NCBI GenBank assembly: GCA_009692205.1
Contig: SHZR01000026.1
Location: 1-37,227, forward strand
Direction: 5' to 3'
Length of the DNA stretch: 37,227 bases
Source of the DNA: Gemmatimonadota bacterium
Lineage (GTDB): Bacteria > Gemmatimonadota > Gemmatimonadetes > Longimicrobiales > Gaopeijiaceae
Shown here: in pieces, positions 6,840-17,762 of the stretch
Layout: each line of letters starts with the position of its first letter
Numbering within the stretch: position 1 is the first letter of the stretch
The notes under the pieces: model-generated
The model's database searches: none
What the model was told of the DNA's origin: nothing
The model's input: the letters and a program-made list of their open reading frames with translations, nothing else
Translations under genes and position numbers: made by a program

Positions 6840-9125
6840 ATGGACGGGCTCTTCGAGTTCTTCTTCAAGTACCGCCAAATCGTCTTTGAGCAGGGCGACT
6901 TCGCGTTCGCCGCGCCCGCGTCCGTGCGCACATGGCTCGGTATCGCGGGGGTGATCGGCGCGAGCGCCGTCGCGACGTACACGATCGCGCGGGGCAAGAG
7001 CTCGGTGCTCGACCGCGGCGTCATGGCCGGCCTCCGCGTGGCTCTGATCGGGGCGCTGGTGTTCTGCCTCATGCAGCCGTCGCTGACGCTCTCGACGGTC
7101 GTGCCGCAGCAGAACTTCGTCGGCGTGCTGCTCGACGATTCGCGCAGCATGCTCCTCGAGGACGAAGCGGGAGTGCCTCGGACCCAGTTCCTCGCCGAGT
7201 CTTTCACCCCGGAGGAGAGCGAGCTGTTGGCGGGGCTCTCGGAGCGCTTCGTGCTCCGGTTCTTCCGCTTCTCGGACGTCGCGCGCCGCATGGACGGCCT
7301 CGGCGAGATGACGTTCGACGGGACGCACTCGAACCTCGCGAACGCGCTCGACGCGGCTCGCGAAGAGCTCTCCGGCGTGCCGCTCTCGGGCCTCGTCATG
7401 GTCACGGATGGCGCCGACACGGGCGAGCGCCCGCTCACCGAGGCGATCGTTCCCCTCCAGGCCGCGGGCATCCCGGTGTTCACGGTGGGCGTTGGTGACG
7501 AGTCGATCGCGCCGGACATCGAGATCGGCCGGGTCGAGCTGCCTCGCACCGCCCTCGCGGGCTCCACCTTGATGGTGGACGTCGTCGTCACCCAGGACGG
7601 CTTCCGTGCCGGCACGATCGTGCCGGTGATCGTCGAGGACGACACGCGCATCCTCGTCGAGGAGAACGTCGAGCTCGGCCCCGACGGCGAGCCGGTCGTC
7701 ACGCGCATCGCGTTCGAGCTTCCCGAGGCAGGGGCGAAGCGTGTGCGCTTCCGCATTCCCGCGCAGCCGGGTGAGCGCGTCGACCGCAACAACGCGCGCG
7801 ATGCGTGGATCGACGTGCGCGGCGAGCGCGAGAAGATCCTCTATTTCGAAGGTGAGCCCCGCTGGGAAGTGAAGTTCATGCGGCGCGCGGTCACCGACGA
7901 CCAGAACCTCCAGCTCGTGCTCCTCCAGCGGACCGCGGAGGGCAAGTTCCTCCGCCTGGAAGTGAGCGACAGCACCGAGCTCGAGTTCGGCTTCCCGACC
8001 ACGCGCCAGGAGCTCTATCGCTACCGCGGGCTGGTCCTCGGCAGCGTGGAGGCATCGTTCTTCACGCACGATCAGATCCAAATGATCGCCGACTTCGTCT
8101 CCGAGCGCGGCGGTGGGCTCCTCTTCCTGGGCGGGCAGAGCGCCTTCGCCGAGGGTGGCTGGGCGGGCACCGCGGTGGAGGAGCTGATGCCGGTGGTGCT
8201 CGGCGAGCCGGACGGCGGCCCCGATGGCTTCTTCGCGGAAGTCGACGTCCGGCCCACTCCGGCCGGGCTCGTGCATCCGGCGGTGCAGCTCGATGCCGAG
8301 CCCGAGGATGTCACGGAGCGCTGGGAGGCGCTCCCGTCGTTGACCACCGTCAATCCGCTCGTCGAGATCCGGCCCGGCGCGACGGAGCTGCTCAGGGGAA
8401 CGCGGAGCACCGGCGGCGAGCAGACCGTACTCGCCTTCCAGCGGTACGGCCGCGGGACCTCGATCGCGTTCACGCCGCAGGACTCCTGGCTCTGGCAGAT
8501 GCACTCGGACATTCCGCTCGAGGACCAGACCCACGAGTCGTTCTGGAAGCAGATGCTCCGCTGGGTGGTGGACGGAGTGCCTGACGCGGTGGTGGCGGCG
8601 GCAGACCAGGAGCAGGTTGAGCCGGGCGAGATCGTCCGCGTCGTCGGAAGCATTGCGGACTCCACGTTCATCGAGGTGAATGACGCCTCGGTCACCGCCA
8701 CGGTCACGAGCCCGAGCGGCGCGATCGAGGTGGTCCCGATGGAGTGGACCGTCGAGGAAGACGGGGAATACGCAGCCGAGTTTCGGCCCTCCGAACTGGG
8801 AGACTACGAGATCACGATCAGCGCCGAGCGCAACGGTGCGACGCTGGGCTCCGACGTCACGTACGTGCACGCCGCGCCGAGCGACCGAGAGTACTTCGGC
8901 GCCGCCCGGCGGACGCAGCTCCTCCAGCGCATCGCGGACGACACCGGCGGGCGGTTCTACACGAGCGACGACGTATCCTCGCTGCCCGAGGACATCACGG
9001 TCACGGGAGCGGGGGTCACGCTCGCGGAGGAACTCGACCTCTGGGACATGCCGGCCCTCTTCATGCTCATGCTGCTGCTCATGGGAGCCGAGTGGGGCTA
9101 CCGCAGGGTCCGGGGGCTCGTTTGA
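6840..9125 (+). CDS. Membrane vWA/GATase1-like protein (BatA-like)
   Basis: This 761-aa protein has two N-terminal membrane segments (about 33-50 and 62-80). A von Willebrand A domain follows, with a metal-ion-dependent adhesion site D99-D-S-R-S103, a T-H-S-N-L loop and L-V-M-V-T-D-G. Next come one or two Ig-like beta regions, then a glutamine-amidotransferase-like domain (E-R-G-G-G-L-L-F-L-G-G-Q-S-A-F near 430-445) without an obvious catalytic Cys. A second beta domain and a C-terminal membrane helix (A-L-F-M-L-M-L-L-L-M-G) close the protein. The architecture is that of large BatA/YegL-like proteins found beside MoxR. It is likely an inner-membrane scaffold with a periplasmic domain. A GAGG ribosome site precedes the ATG, and its stop overlaps the next start as TTGA. 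Confidence 0.8.
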   Translation: MDGLFEFFFKYRQIVFEQGDFAFAAPASVRTWLGIAGVIGASAVATYTIARGKSSVLDRGVMAGLRVALIGALVFCLMQPSLTLSTVVPQQNFVGVLLDDSRSMLLEDEAGVPRTQFLAESFTPEESELLAGLSERFVLRFFRFSDVARRMDGLGEMTFDGTHSNLANALDAAREELSGVPLSGLVMVTDGADTGERPLTEAIVPLQAAGIPVFTVGVGDESIAPDIEIGRVELPRTALAGSTLMVDVVVTQDGFRAGTIVPVIVEDDTRILVEENVELGPDGEPVVTRIAFELPEAGAKRVRFRIPAQPGERVDRNNARDAWIDVRGEREKILYFEGEPRWEVKFMRRAVTDDQNLQLVLLQRTAEGKFLRLEVSDSTELEFGFPTTRQELYRYRGLVLGSVEASFFTHDQIQMIADFVSERGGGLLFLGGQSAFAEGGWAGTAVEELMPVVLGEPDGGPDGFFAEVDVRPTPAGLVHPAVQLDAEPEDVTERWEALPSLTTVNPLVEIRPGATELLRGTRSTGGEQTVLAFQRYGRGTSIAFTPQDSWLWQMHSDIPLEDQTHESFWKQMLRWVVDGVPDAVVAAADQEQVEPGEIVRVVGSIADSTFIEVNDASVTATVTSPSGAIEVVPMEWTVEEDGEYAAEFRPSELGDYEITISAERNGATLGSDVTYVHAAPSDREYFGAARRTQLLQRIADDTGGRFYTSDDVSSLPEDITVTGAGVTLAEELDLWDMPALFMLMLLLMGAEWGYRRVRGLV

Positions 9126-10126
9126 GGCGGGCGCTCGTCCTCGCCCTCTGCACCGCTCTCCTCGCCGCTGCCGCGCCGGACGAGACGCACGCGCAGAGCC
9201 GCACGCACGCAGTCATCGTCGTGGGCATCGGCGGCACTGCCGAGTACCGCGAAAGCTTCCACGCCGAGGCTTCGCAGATGTTCACCGCGTTGACGACCGA
9301 GCACGGATTCTCGCGGGACGAGGTGACCTACCTCGGCGAGACGGTCGAGACCGCGCCGGACATGATCACCGACCGCTCGACGCGCGCCAACGTGCTGAAG
9401 GTGCTCGGCGAGATCGCTCAGCGCGCGGGACCTACGGACCGCGTCCTGGTCATCCTCATCGGGCACGGGACCGACCAGGGGGGTGAGGCTCAGCTCAATC
9501 TCCCCGGGCCGGACATCACACCCACGGATTTCGAGCTCGCGGGTTTGGCGTTTCCCTCGCAGCCGCTCGCTCTCGTGCACACGGGAAGCGCGAGCGGCGG
9601 CTGGGTCGAGCCCCTCGCGGGCCCGAACCGCATCGTCATCGCGGCGACTCGTACGGCCCGCGAGCAGAACGCCACCGAGTTCGGGCAGTTCTTCGCGCAG
9701 GCGCTCTCGGGCGCGGGCGCGGACCTCGACCACGACGAGCGCGTCTCCCTGCTGGAGGCCTTCCTGTTCGCCAAACAGGAGGTCGAGCGGTACTACGAGG
9801 AGCAGAACGAGATCCTGACCGAGCACGCCGTGCTCGAAGACAACGGCGACGGCACCGGGAGCACGGACGCAGGCCCCGAAGGGCCGGACGGCGTCCTCGC
9901 CTCCACGTTCACGCTGGGCGGTGCGGCCGCCGCCGTGCGTACATCCGACGACCCCGTGCTCGCCCGCCTGTACGCGGAGCGGGACGGGATCCAGCGTCGC
10001 ATCGACGAGCTGCGCGTCGTGCGGACGGCGCTCACCGAGGACGAGTTCCTCGCGCGCTTGGAGCCGTTGCTCATCGAGCTCGCGCTCAAGAATCGCGAGA
10101 TCCGGGAAGCCGGCGGGGGCGTATGA
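9122..10126 (+). CDS. Secreted caspase-like (C13-like) protein, Cys replaced by Ser
   Basis: The 334-aa product starts at TTG 9122, overlapping the previous stop by 4 nt (TTGA). It has a signal peptide (R-A-L-V-L-A-L-C-T-A-L-L-A-A-A-A, cut near T-H-A-Q-S). The body has the caspase/legumain haemoglobinase layout. V-I-V-V-G-I-G-G begins the first strand, L-V-I-L-I-G-H-G supplies the His115-Gly dyad motif, and H-T-G-S-A-S-G-G-W lies where the catalytic Cys is expected, with Ser156 aligned to that Cys. A C-terminal block has D-L-D-H-D-E-R-V-S-L-L-E-A-F and E-D-N-G-D-G, which look like calcium-binding loops. It may be a Ser variant or an inactive pseudoprotease. The next gene starts within its stop as ATGA. 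Confidence 0.75.
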   Translation: MRRALVLALCTALLAAAAPDETHAQSRTHAVIVVGIGGTAEYRESFHAEASQMFTALTTEHGFSRDEVTYLGETVETAPDMITDRSTRANVLKVLGEIAQRAGPTDRVLVILIGHGTDQGGEAQLNLPGPDITPTDFELAGLAFPSQPLALVHTGSASGGWVEPLAGPNRIVIAATRTAREQNATEFGQFFAQALSGAGADLDHDERVSLLEAFLFAKQEVERYYEEQNEILTEHAVLEDNGDGTGSTDAGPEGPDGVLASTFTLGGAAAAVRTSDDPVLARLYAERDGIQRRIDELRVVRTALTEDEFLARLEPLLIELALKNREIREAGGGV

Positions 10127-12735
10127 GGTCGCTCGCGTGGGTCGCGCTGCTGCTCGCCGCCCCGCTCGCGGGCCAGGACCCCTCCGCCGCGCGCGCCGCG
10201 CTCCGCTCGGGAGAATACGAAGACGCGATCGACGAGTACCGCGGCGCGCTTCGGAGCGATGCCGGACTCGTGGACGCGCGCATCGGCCTCATGCAGGCGT
10301 TCCTCGCGACCGGAGCGTACGAGGAGGCCGTCACGGTCGGTCGCGAGGCACCCGTGCCCGGCGCAGTGGCGAACGCCACGGGCGAGGCGCTGCTGCGCTT
10401 GGGACGACTCGACGAGGCGGAAACCGCCTTCACCGAGGCGACGCGGGTGGGCGGGCCCTGGGCCCTTACTGCCGACGCGAACCTCGCCGAGCTGCTTTTC
10501 ATGCGTGGCCAGGTCGACGAGGCCATGAGCCGCTTCGATCGCTTCATCGACGTCTACAACAACGCCAACGGGGGCATGAACGCGCGCGATCTCGTCGCGG
10601 TGGGACGAGCGGTCACGTACCTCGGGCGCAACGAACCCAACCTGTTTCAGGACGCGCTGCGCGCCTACGACGAGGCCGCCGCTGCCGACCCGGGCTGGCA
10701 CGAGCCGCGCGTGCGGCTCGGCAACCTCTTTCTCGAGAAGTACGACAGCCCGGCGGCCCAGGAGGAGTTCCAGGCGGTCCTCGCGGAGAACCCGAACAAC
10801 CCCGCGGCCCTGCTCGGCATGGCGAAGGCGGTCGAGTTCGACGGGCAGGAGGACGCCCGCGCGACCATCGACCAGATCCTCGAGATCGATCCCAACCACG
10901 TCGAGGCGCGCATCCTGCTCGCGATGCGCTACCTCACGAACGAGCGCCACGCCGAGGCGCGCGCCGAGGCCGAGCAGGCGCTCCAGGTAAACCCTCAGTC
11001 TCTCCTGGCACTCACGGCGCTGGCGGGCTCACGCATGCTCGCGGACGACGTCGCGGGCTTCGAGCAGGCGAGGCAGCGCGTCTTCGCGATCAACCCTCGC
11101 TACGCCGAAATGGATGCGAGCCTCGCCGAGCTGGCCGTGCAGACGCGCCGGTACAGCGAGGCGGTCGAACGGGCGACCGAAGCCGTACGCCTCGACGCCG
11201 CGTCGTGGAAGGCGTGGGGGCTGCTTGGCATGAACCAGCTCCGGCTCGCGGACATCGAGACGGGCAGGTTGAACGTCGAGCGCGCCTTCGCGGGCGATCC
11301 CTTCAACCCGTGGTTCAAGAACAGCCTCGACCTGCTCGACACCTTCGATCGGTTCGCTCTCCACCCGACCGAGCACTTCGACCTCTTCCTGCACGGCACC
11401 GAGGGCGATCTGCTCGCGACGTACGTCGCGCCCATCGCCGAGGAAGCGTACGACAGCCTCTCGCGTCACTACGGCATTCAGCTCGAGTCACGCGTACGCG
11501 TGGAGCTGTTCCCGAGCCACGCCGACTTCTCGGTGCGCACGTTGGGCGAGGCCGGCCTCGGTGCTCTCGGCGTGAGCTTCGGCCCGCTGCTGGTCATGGA
11601 TTCGCCCGGCGCACGCACGCAAGGAGAGTACAACTGGGCGTCGGTCTTCTGGCACGAGCTCTCGCATACGTTCCACCTCGCACTCACGAACGGCCGCGTA
11701 CCGAGGTGGTTTTCCGAAGGCCTCGCGGTGCACGAGCAGCGCAAAGGCCGCCCGTGGTGGGGACATCAGCCCACCCTGCCCTTCCTGCAGGCACTCGGCG
11801 ACGGACGGCTGAAGCCGGTCAGCGAACTCAACGACGGCTTCATGCGGCCCGACTATCCGGAGCAGGTCATCTTCTCTTACTACCAGGCCTCGCTGGTCTT
11901 CCAGGTGATCGAGGAGCGCTGGGGCTTCGATGCGATCCGCTCCATGCTCGACGGATACCGGCGTGGCGAGACCACCGAGGCGCTCTTCGAGTCGGTTCTC
12001 GGGATGCCCATCGAGGCCTTCGACGACGAGTTCGACGACTACCTGCACACGCGCTTCGAGAGCCCGCTGGCGGCGCTGGTGGAGCTGGGTGAGCCGCCCG
12101 GGGACGGCGCCGGCGTTCCCGACCTCGAAGACTGGGTACGCGCGCATCCCGGGGACTTCCTCGGACGGATGCGACTCGGCGCTCTCTTGCTGCGGGATCG
12201 CCGCTTCGACGACGCCGAGGTGCAGTTCCGCGAAGCGCTGCGCATGTTCCCGGAGTACGGCGAGGCGGACAGCCCCTACTGGTTCCTCGCGCAGATCCAC
12301 CGCGAGCGCGGAGAGACCGAGCGCGCGGCGGCGGCGCTCTCTCGCCTGAACTCCCTCTCGGAGTCGAACTACCAGGCGCTCGTCCTCGAGGCCGACCTGC
12401 TGGAGGAGCTGGGCCGTCCCGCCGAGAGCGCGGCCGCTCTGGCCAAGGCGGTGCAGGTCTGGCCTTACGAGATGGAGCTGCATGAGCGGCTCGCGACCCT
12501 CAGCACGAGCATGGGCAACGCCGAGGACGCCGTCCGCGAGCGTACCGCGGTCGTCGCGCTCGCGCCGGCCGACCGCGCCCAGGCCCTCTACCTCTTGGCC
12601 GTCGCGCAAAGGGACGCGGGCGACGCGGCCGGGGCCCGCCGGTCCGTGCTGCGCGCGCTCGAGATCGCGCCGAACTACGACAGCGCGCTCGAACTCCTGC
12701 TGGAGCTGAGGGGCGCCGGAGCTTCCGCTCGATGA
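10123..12735 (+). CDS. TPR protein with a peptidase MA-like zinc metallopeptidase domain
   Basis: The 870-aa product begins with a short signal peptide (M-R-S-L-A-W-V-A-L-L-L-A-A-P-L-A-G). It continues with a long tetratricopeptide-repeat array (about residues 20-400; repeated A-L-x-x-G-x-x-x-x-A and G-x-x-D-E-A-x-x-x-F patterns). A gluzincin domain carries H511-E-L-S-H515 and the third ligand Glu532 in W-F-S-E-G-L-A, which is the HExxH plus distal Glu pattern of the peptidase MA-like clan. A second set of TPRs follows (about 670-870). The domain order TPR-HExxH-TPR suggests a periplasmic protease that picks client or partner proteins by TPR contacts. It is translationally coupled to genes on both sides. 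Confidence 0.85.
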   Translation: MRSLAWVALLLAAPLAGQDPSAARAALRSGEYEDAIDEYRGALRSDAGLVDARIGLMQAFLATGAYEEAVTVGREAPVPGAVANATGEALLRLGRLDEAETAFTEATRVGGPWALTADANLAELLFMRGQVDEAMSRFDRFIDVYNNANGGMNARDLVAVGRAVTYLGRNEPNLFQDALRAYDEAAAADPGWHEPRVRLGNLFLEKYDSPAAQEEFQAVLAENPNNPAALLGMAKAVEFDGQEDARATIDQILEIDPNHVEARILLAMRYLTNERHAEARAEAEQALQVNPQSLLALTALAGSRMLADDVAGFEQARQRVFAINPRYAEMDASLAELAVQTRRYSEAVERATEAVRLDAASWKAWGLLGMNQLRLADIETGRLNVERAFAGDPFNPWFKNSLDLLDTFDRFALHPTEHFDLFLHGTEGDLLATYVAPIAEEAYDSLSRHYGIQLESRVRVELFPSHADFSVRTLGEAGLGALGVSFGPLLVMDSPGARTQGEYNWASVFWHELSHTFHLALTNGRVPRWFSEGLAVHEQRKGRPWWGHQPTLPFLQALGDGRLKPVSELNDGFMRPDYPEQVIFSYYQASLVFQVIEERWGFDAIRSMLDGYRRGETTEALFESVLGMPIEAFDDEFDDYLHTRFESPLAALVELGEPPGDGAGVPDLEDWVRAHPGDFLGRMRLGALLLRDRRFDDAEVQFREALRMFPEYGEADSPYWFLAQIHRERGETERAAAALSRLNSLSESNYQALVLEADLLEELGRPAESAAALAKAVQVWPYEMELHERLATLSTSMGNAEDAVRERTAVVALAPADRAQALYLLAVAQRDAGDAAGARRSVLRALEIAPNYDSALELLLELRGAGASAR

Positions 12736-13496
12736 GCGGGGCGCGCCTGCTGGGCGCGGCATTCCTCGCCCTCTCGACCGCGGGTCTCGCGCCTTCGGGT
12801 CCGGACGTACGCCAGTCCGCCGACGAGCTGAACGCGCCCTACGACGGCCTCTACCACTTCGCGCGGGTCCGTTACGGCGGGCGTGACGGCGGCTTCGGGT
12901 TCCGTCGGCGCGGAGGCGAGGCCACGTGGGCCCACGACTATCCGCGTGCCGATCACAATTTCCTCAAGATCATGCAGGAAGCCACGCTCGTCCCCGTGCT
13001 CACCGACGGCTCGAACGTCGTGGCGCTCGACGATCCCGACCTGTTCCTCTACCCGGCCGCGTACATCGTGGAGCCGGGCTTCTGGCAGCCGTCGGACGAG
13101 GAAGCACGCTCGCTCGGGGAGTATCTCGAGAAAGGCGGCTTTCTCATCGTGGACGACTTCCGGGGCGACGACGAGCTCGACAACCTCCAGACCCAGCTCC
13201 GGCGCGCGCTGCCGGAGGGCAACATGGTCATGGTCGGCGACACCGACGAGATCTTCGACGCGTTCTTCCGGATCACGCCGCAGGAGGTCGTCCCGCCCTA
13301 CGGAGGGCTCCCTCCCTTCTGGTACGGGATCTACGAGGACAACGACCCGACCCGGCGGCTCCAAGTGATCATCAACGCCAACAACGACATGGCCGAGTAC
13401 TGGGAATACAGCGACTTCGGCTACTACCCCATCGACCTGTCTAACGAAGCGTACAAGCTGGGTGTGAACTATGTAGTGTACGCCCTGACGCACTAG
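12732..13496 (+). CDS. DUF4159-family exported protein (second copy)
   Basis: A 254-aa DUF4159 protein with an N-terminal signal peptide (M-S-G-A-R-L-L-G-A-A-F-L-A-L-S-T-A-G). It shares the layout of the first copy at 5933: Y-H-F-A-R-V-R-Y-G-G, W-A-H-D-Y-P-R-A-D, G-G-F-L-I-V-D-D-F-R-G-D-D, and a C-terminal Y-K-L-G-V-N-Y-V-V-Y-A-L. The two copies flank the vWA, caspase-like and metallopeptidase genes, consistent with an old duplication followed by divergence. The start overlaps the preceding stop as ATGA, so its translation is coupled to the metallopeptidase. The region after the stop (13497-13626) holds no gene. Function unknown; a role as an exported partner of the vWA proteins is inference. 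Confidence 0.8.
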   Translation: MSGARLLGAAFLALSTAGLAPSGPDVRQSADELNAPYDGLYHFARVRYGGRDGGFGFRRRGGEATWAHDYPRADHNFLKIMQEATLVPVLTDGSNVVALDDPDLFLYPAAYIVEPGFWQPSDEEARSLGEYLEKGGFLIVDDFRGDDELDNLQTQLRRALPEGNMVMVGDTDEIFDAFFRITPQEVVPPYGGLPPFWYGIYEDNDPTRRLQVIINANNDMAEYWEYSDFGYYPIDLSNEAYKLGVNYVVYALTH

Positions 13497-13546
13497 GAGA
13501 GGTTCCCCTGGGGACACCCAGGATCGCCCCTCCCGCACCGCGACGA

Positions 13547-13553
13547 TAGGTTG
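13547..13553 (+). promoter_or_regulatory. Shared TAGGTTG element upstream of moxR-like gene
   Basis: The gap before the MoxR gene carries TAGGTTG, and the gap before the DUF4175-like gene carries the same heptamer at 17763-17769. Both lie in the only spaces longer than 60 nt inside this block. A TAnnnT core could act as a -10 element of internal promoters. No convincing -35 can be placed, so this is a low-confidence site. Confidence 0.2.
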
Positions 13554-13626
13554 TCCCCCCGCGGTGTCCTCCCCACCGACATCGACTGGGGCTCCCCGCC
13601 CCATCACAACTGAAACGGAGACGACC

Positions 13627-14667
<1,041 letters not shown>

Positions 14668-14682
14668 GCGAGAGGTCCTCAG

Positions 14683-15600
14683 TTGGCCGCCCCGCGCACC
14701 CGAGCCGGCTCTGGCACGCAGTTTCTCGATCCTGCCGTCCTCGGCCGGATCGGAAACTTGCAGCTGTTGGCCAAGACCGTCGTCGACGGCTTCCTGACCG
14801 GGCTGCACCGCTCGCCCTACCTGGGGTTCAGCATCGACTTCGCCGAGCACCGGGCATACATGCCCGGAGACGACATTCGGCGCATCGACTGGAAGCTCTT
14901 CGCGCGCACCGACCGGTACTACATCAAACTGTTCGAGGCGGACACGAACGCGAACTTCGTCGTCTTGCTCGACGTGTCGAAGTCCATGAGCTACGTGAGC
15001 CACTCGCTCACCAAGCTCGACTACGCGCGCTACCTCGCGGCGTGCCTGACGTTCTTCTCGAGCCAGCAGCGCGACCGCGTCGGGCTCGTCACCTTCGACA
15101 GCGAGATCGTCGAGTGGGTGCGGCCGTCCATGAAGCACCTCGACACCGTGCTGCACGTGCTCGACCGCGCGACGGCTGGGCGTCGGGGAAGTCTCGAGGC
15201 GCCGCTGCTGCAGGTGACGGAGCTCCTGGGCCGGAAGGGGATCCTGGTTCTGATCTCGGATTTCTACGAGGATCCCGACAAGGTCATCTCCGCGGTGGGG
15301 CCGCTGCGTGCGAGCGGGCACGACGTGGTCGTCTTCCACGTGATGGATCCGGCGGAGCTCGAGTTCCCGTTCGAGGATCCGTCGGGCTTCGAGGACATGG
15401 AGACGCAGGAGCAGATCCCCGTCATTCCGCTCAAGCTGCGCGAGGACTATAAGAGGATGGTGAGCGCGCATTCCGAGGCGCTCCGTGATCGCTTCACCGG
15501 GAACCGGATCGACTACACGCTCCTGGACACGTCGAAGCCGCTCGATCTCGCGCTCTTCCAGTACCTGCTCGCCCGCGAGCGACTGAGCAAGACCCGATGA
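14683..15600 (+). CDS. DUF58/vWA-like protein
   Basis: The 305-aa protein is a DUF58 member. It has [11 protein letters not shown], then [23 protein letters not shown], the most diagnostic family stretch. This is followed by a vWA core with D97-V-S-K-S101 (MIDAS) and [10 protein letters not shown]. The initiation codon is TTG at 14683, preceded by AGAGG. DUF58 proteins pair with MoxR in nearly all known MoxR operons and are thought to be the ATPase's direct client or adaptor. It lies 15 nt after moxR and its stop overlaps the BatA-like start as ATGA, so the three genes are translated together. Confidence 0.9.
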   Translation: MAAPRTRAGSGTQFLDPAVLGRIGNLQLLAKTVVDGFLTGLHRSPYLGFSIDFAEHRAYMPGDDIRRIDWKLFARTDRYYIKLFEADTNANFVVLLDVSKSMSYVSHSLTKLDYARYLAACLTFFSSQQRDRVGLVTFDSEIVEWVRPSMKHLDTVLHVLDRATAGRRGSLEAPLLQVTELLGRKGILVLISDFYEDPDKVISAVGPLRASGHDVVVFHVMDPAELEFPFEDPSGFEDMETQEQIPVIPLKLREDYKRMVSAHSEALRDRFTGNRIDYTLLDTSKPLDLALFQYLLARERLSKTR

Positions 15601-17726
15601 GCCTTACCTTCCTCGTTCCGCTCTTCCTGCTAGGGATCGCGGGCATCGTGGTCCCCATCGTCGTGCACCTGACGCGGCGCCAGCGGCGCAACGTGGTGCA
15701 CTTCCCGTCGCTCATGTTCCTGGAGAAGGTCCCCTACCAGGAGCAGCGCCGCCGCCGCATCCAGCACTGGTTCCTCCTCATGCTGCGGGCGCTCGCGCTC
15801 GCCATGCTTGCGTTCGCGTTCGCGCGGCCGTTCCTCGACGATTCTGAGCTGGGTCTCCTGGCCTCTGGCGGGCCGCGCGAGGTCGTCGTGCTCGTGGACC
15901 AGTCGTACAGCATGGAGCTCGGCGACCAGCTCGAGACCGCACGCGATGGCGCGCAAGAAGTCTTCGATGGTCTCGGTCCGCTCGACCGCGCCTCGCTGGT
16001 GAGCTTCTCGCAGGGCGCTCGCGTGCTCGCGCGTTCGACCTCCGATCGCGCGCGCCTCCAGACGGCGGTCGACACCCTACAGCTCAGCTCGGGATCGACC
16101 CGGTACGGCCCGGCGCTCAAGGTCGCGCAGGCGATTCTCGAGGAGTCCACGCTGCCGAGTGGCGAGGTCTACCTCTTCAGCGACTTCCAGCGCAACGGAT
16201 GGATCGGTGACGAGGGGGTCCGGCTCCCGCCCGGCTCGAGGTTCATCCCGCGGCCGACGGGCGAGGAAGAGCTCGACGACAACTTCCTCGTCACGGACGT
16301 CACGCTACCGCGGCAGTTCGTCGCGGGTCGCGAGCGCATCACGCCGACGGCTCGCATCGTGCGCCGCGGCGGGTCGTCTCCGCGAGACGTCGAGGTCGCG
16401 CTCGAGATCGACGGCCAGCGACTGCAGTCCCGGACCGTGAGCATGGCGCCCGACGCGGCCGCGGGGGTCGCGTTCGAAGCCTTCACGCTGTCGCGTCCGC
16501 ACACGCGAGGCAGCGTCTCGTTACCCGACGATGGGCTCCACGCCGACAACACGCACCACTTCGTGGTCTCGCCCGGAACCTCGCTCGCGGTGCTGATCGT
16601 GGAGGGGGCCTCGGCGGCGCGTGACGTGAGCCTCTACCTGCGACGCGCCCTCGAGATCACCGACGACGGCCGCTTCCGGGTCACCGTCCGCCGCGCGAGC
16701 AGCGTGCGGCCGGCAGACCTCGAGGGAATCGATGCGGTCTTCCTGAACGACGTGCAGATCGACGGCGCCTCGGCGGAGCGCCTACGGGCCTTCGTCGACG
16801 CCGGGGGCGGCATCCTGATCGCGCTCGGCGAGCAGGGTGGCTGGCCCGCGTCGGCCGCCGATCTCCTGCCCGGCCAAATAGGGCCGGTCCAGGATCGCCT
16901 CCAAGGGCGCGGAGGGCGCCTCGGCCACCTCGAGTACGGGCACGCCATCTTCGAGGCGTTCGCCGGGCCCCGCAGCGGGGACTTCACGGGTGCTCGGTTC
17001 TTCCGCGCGCGGGCGTTCCAGCCCTCGCCCGAAGCGGCTGTGCTCGCGCGCTTCGACGACGGGTCGGTCGCGCTCGCCGAGCTGCGTCGTGGCCGTGGCA
17101 AGGTGCTGGTGTGGACGAACACGCTCGACGGCTTCTGGAGCGACCTCGCCCTCCAGCCGGTCTACCTGCCGTTCGTGCACCGCCTCGCCGAATACCTGGG
17201 GGGCCGCGCTGAAGCGACCCCGTGGTTCACCATCGGCCAGATTGTGGACCTCGCCAATGCCGACGCCCTCCTGACCGCGGGGCTGGTGGCGTCCGAGGCG
17301 ATCGGCCTGGCCGAGGGCCTCAACCAGATCGCGCTCACGCCTTCGGGCACGTCGATCCAACTGCCGGCGGACGAGGGACCGCGGTACCTGCCGCTCGAAG
17401 AGCACGGGTTCTACACGGTGCGGCCCCCGGCCTCGGAGCCGGAGCGGCCGTTCGTGCTGGCGGTCAACGTGGACATCGAGGAGTCGAACCTCACGCGCTT
17501 GGACCCCGAGCAGCTCTCGCTCCAGATCATGGCGGAGCCCGGCGCGGCGTGGGGTGGGCTTAACGTGGACCAGGCCGCCGCCCTCCAACGGGAGGACCAG
17601 GAGCGTCGCCAATCCCTATGGCGCTGGCTCCTGCTGGGCGCGCTCGCGTTGTTCATCGCAGAGACCGCCCTCTCGAACTGGGTGTCCCGCACGGGCGGGG
17701 GGGCGCAGGGGGCGGTCGCGGGTTAG
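15597..17726 (+). CDS. BatA-like membrane vWA protein
   Basis: The 709-aa protein starts with the aerotolerance-regulator N-terminal domain: a helix at about 5-25 ([13 protein letters not shown]), the H-L-x-R-R-Q-R-x-x-V-x-F-P-S-L-M-F-L signature, and a second helix at 57-80. A vWA domain follows with D101-Q-S-Y-S105. Next come a beta region, a GATase1-like segment ([16 protein letters not shown]) and a C-terminal membrane helix near 675-698. It is a distinct paralogue of the 761-aa protein at 6840, with the same final domain order. An inner-membrane scaffold remodelled by MoxR is the likely role. It is translationally coupled to DUF58, and 69 nt separate it from the DUF4175-like gene. Confidence 0.85.
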   Translation: MSLTFLVPLFLLGIAGIVVPIVVHLTRRQRRNVVHFPSLMFLEKVPYQEQRRRRIQHWFLLMLRALALAMLAFAFARPFLDDSELGLLASGGPREVVVLVDQSYSMELGDQLETARDGAQEVFDGLGPLDRASLVSFSQGARVLARSTSDRARLQTAVDTLQLSSGSTRYGPALKVAQAILEESTLPSGEVYLFSDFQRNGWIGDEGVRLPPGSRFIPRPTGEEELDDNFLVTDVTLPRQFVAGRERITPTARIVRRGGSSPRDVEVALEIDGQRLQSRTVSMAPDAAAGVAFEAFTLSRPHTRGSVSLPDDGLHADNTHHFVVSPGTSLAVLIVEGASAARDVSLYLRRALEITDDGRFRVTVRRASSVRPADLEGIDAVFLNDVQIDGASAERLRAFVDAGGGILIALGEQGGWPASAADLLPGQIGPVQDRLQGRGGRLGHLEYGHAIFEAFAGPRSGDFTGARFFRARAFQPSPEAAVLARFDDGSVALAELRRGRGKVLVWTNTLDGFWSDLALQPVYLPFVHRLAEYLGGRAEATPWFTIGQIVDLANADALLTAGLVASEAIGLAEGLNQIALTPSGTSIQLPADEGPRYLPLEEHGFYTVRPPASEPERPFVLAVNVDIEESNLTRLDPEQLSLQIMAEPGAAWGGLNVDQAAALQREDQERRQSLWRWLLLGALALFIAETALSNWVSRTGGGAQGAVAG

Positions 17727-17737
17727 TAAACGGTCAG

Positions 17738-17757
17738 GTGGCGGGTCTTTGCGCCAC
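17738..17757. repeat. Small hairpin in the gap before the DUF4175-like gene
   Basis: GTGGCG/CGCCAC (17738-17743 with 17752-17757) forms a 6-bp stem with an 8-nt loop, 11 nt after the BatA-like stop. It has no T-run and is followed by the TAGGTTG element at 17763-17769. It may partially attenuate transcription or be a chance structure. Confidence 0.25.
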
Positions 17758-17762
17758 AGCGG

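Noticed and set aside
6807-8870. A 687-codon open frame on the minus strand
   Set aside because: It lies opposite a coherent vWA/GATase gene; its translation is rich in Arg, His and Glu without domains, a typical shadow of GC-rich coding DNA.
9921-12092. A 723-codon plus-strand frame across the TPR/peptidase gene
   Set aside because: It is out of frame with the TPR and HExxH-bearing protein and translates to Arg/Gly-rich sequence without motifs.
13564-13626. GTG at 13564 as the start of moxR
   Set aside because: No ribosome site precedes it and the extra residues are not MoxR-like; GGAG six nt before TTG 13627 fits better.
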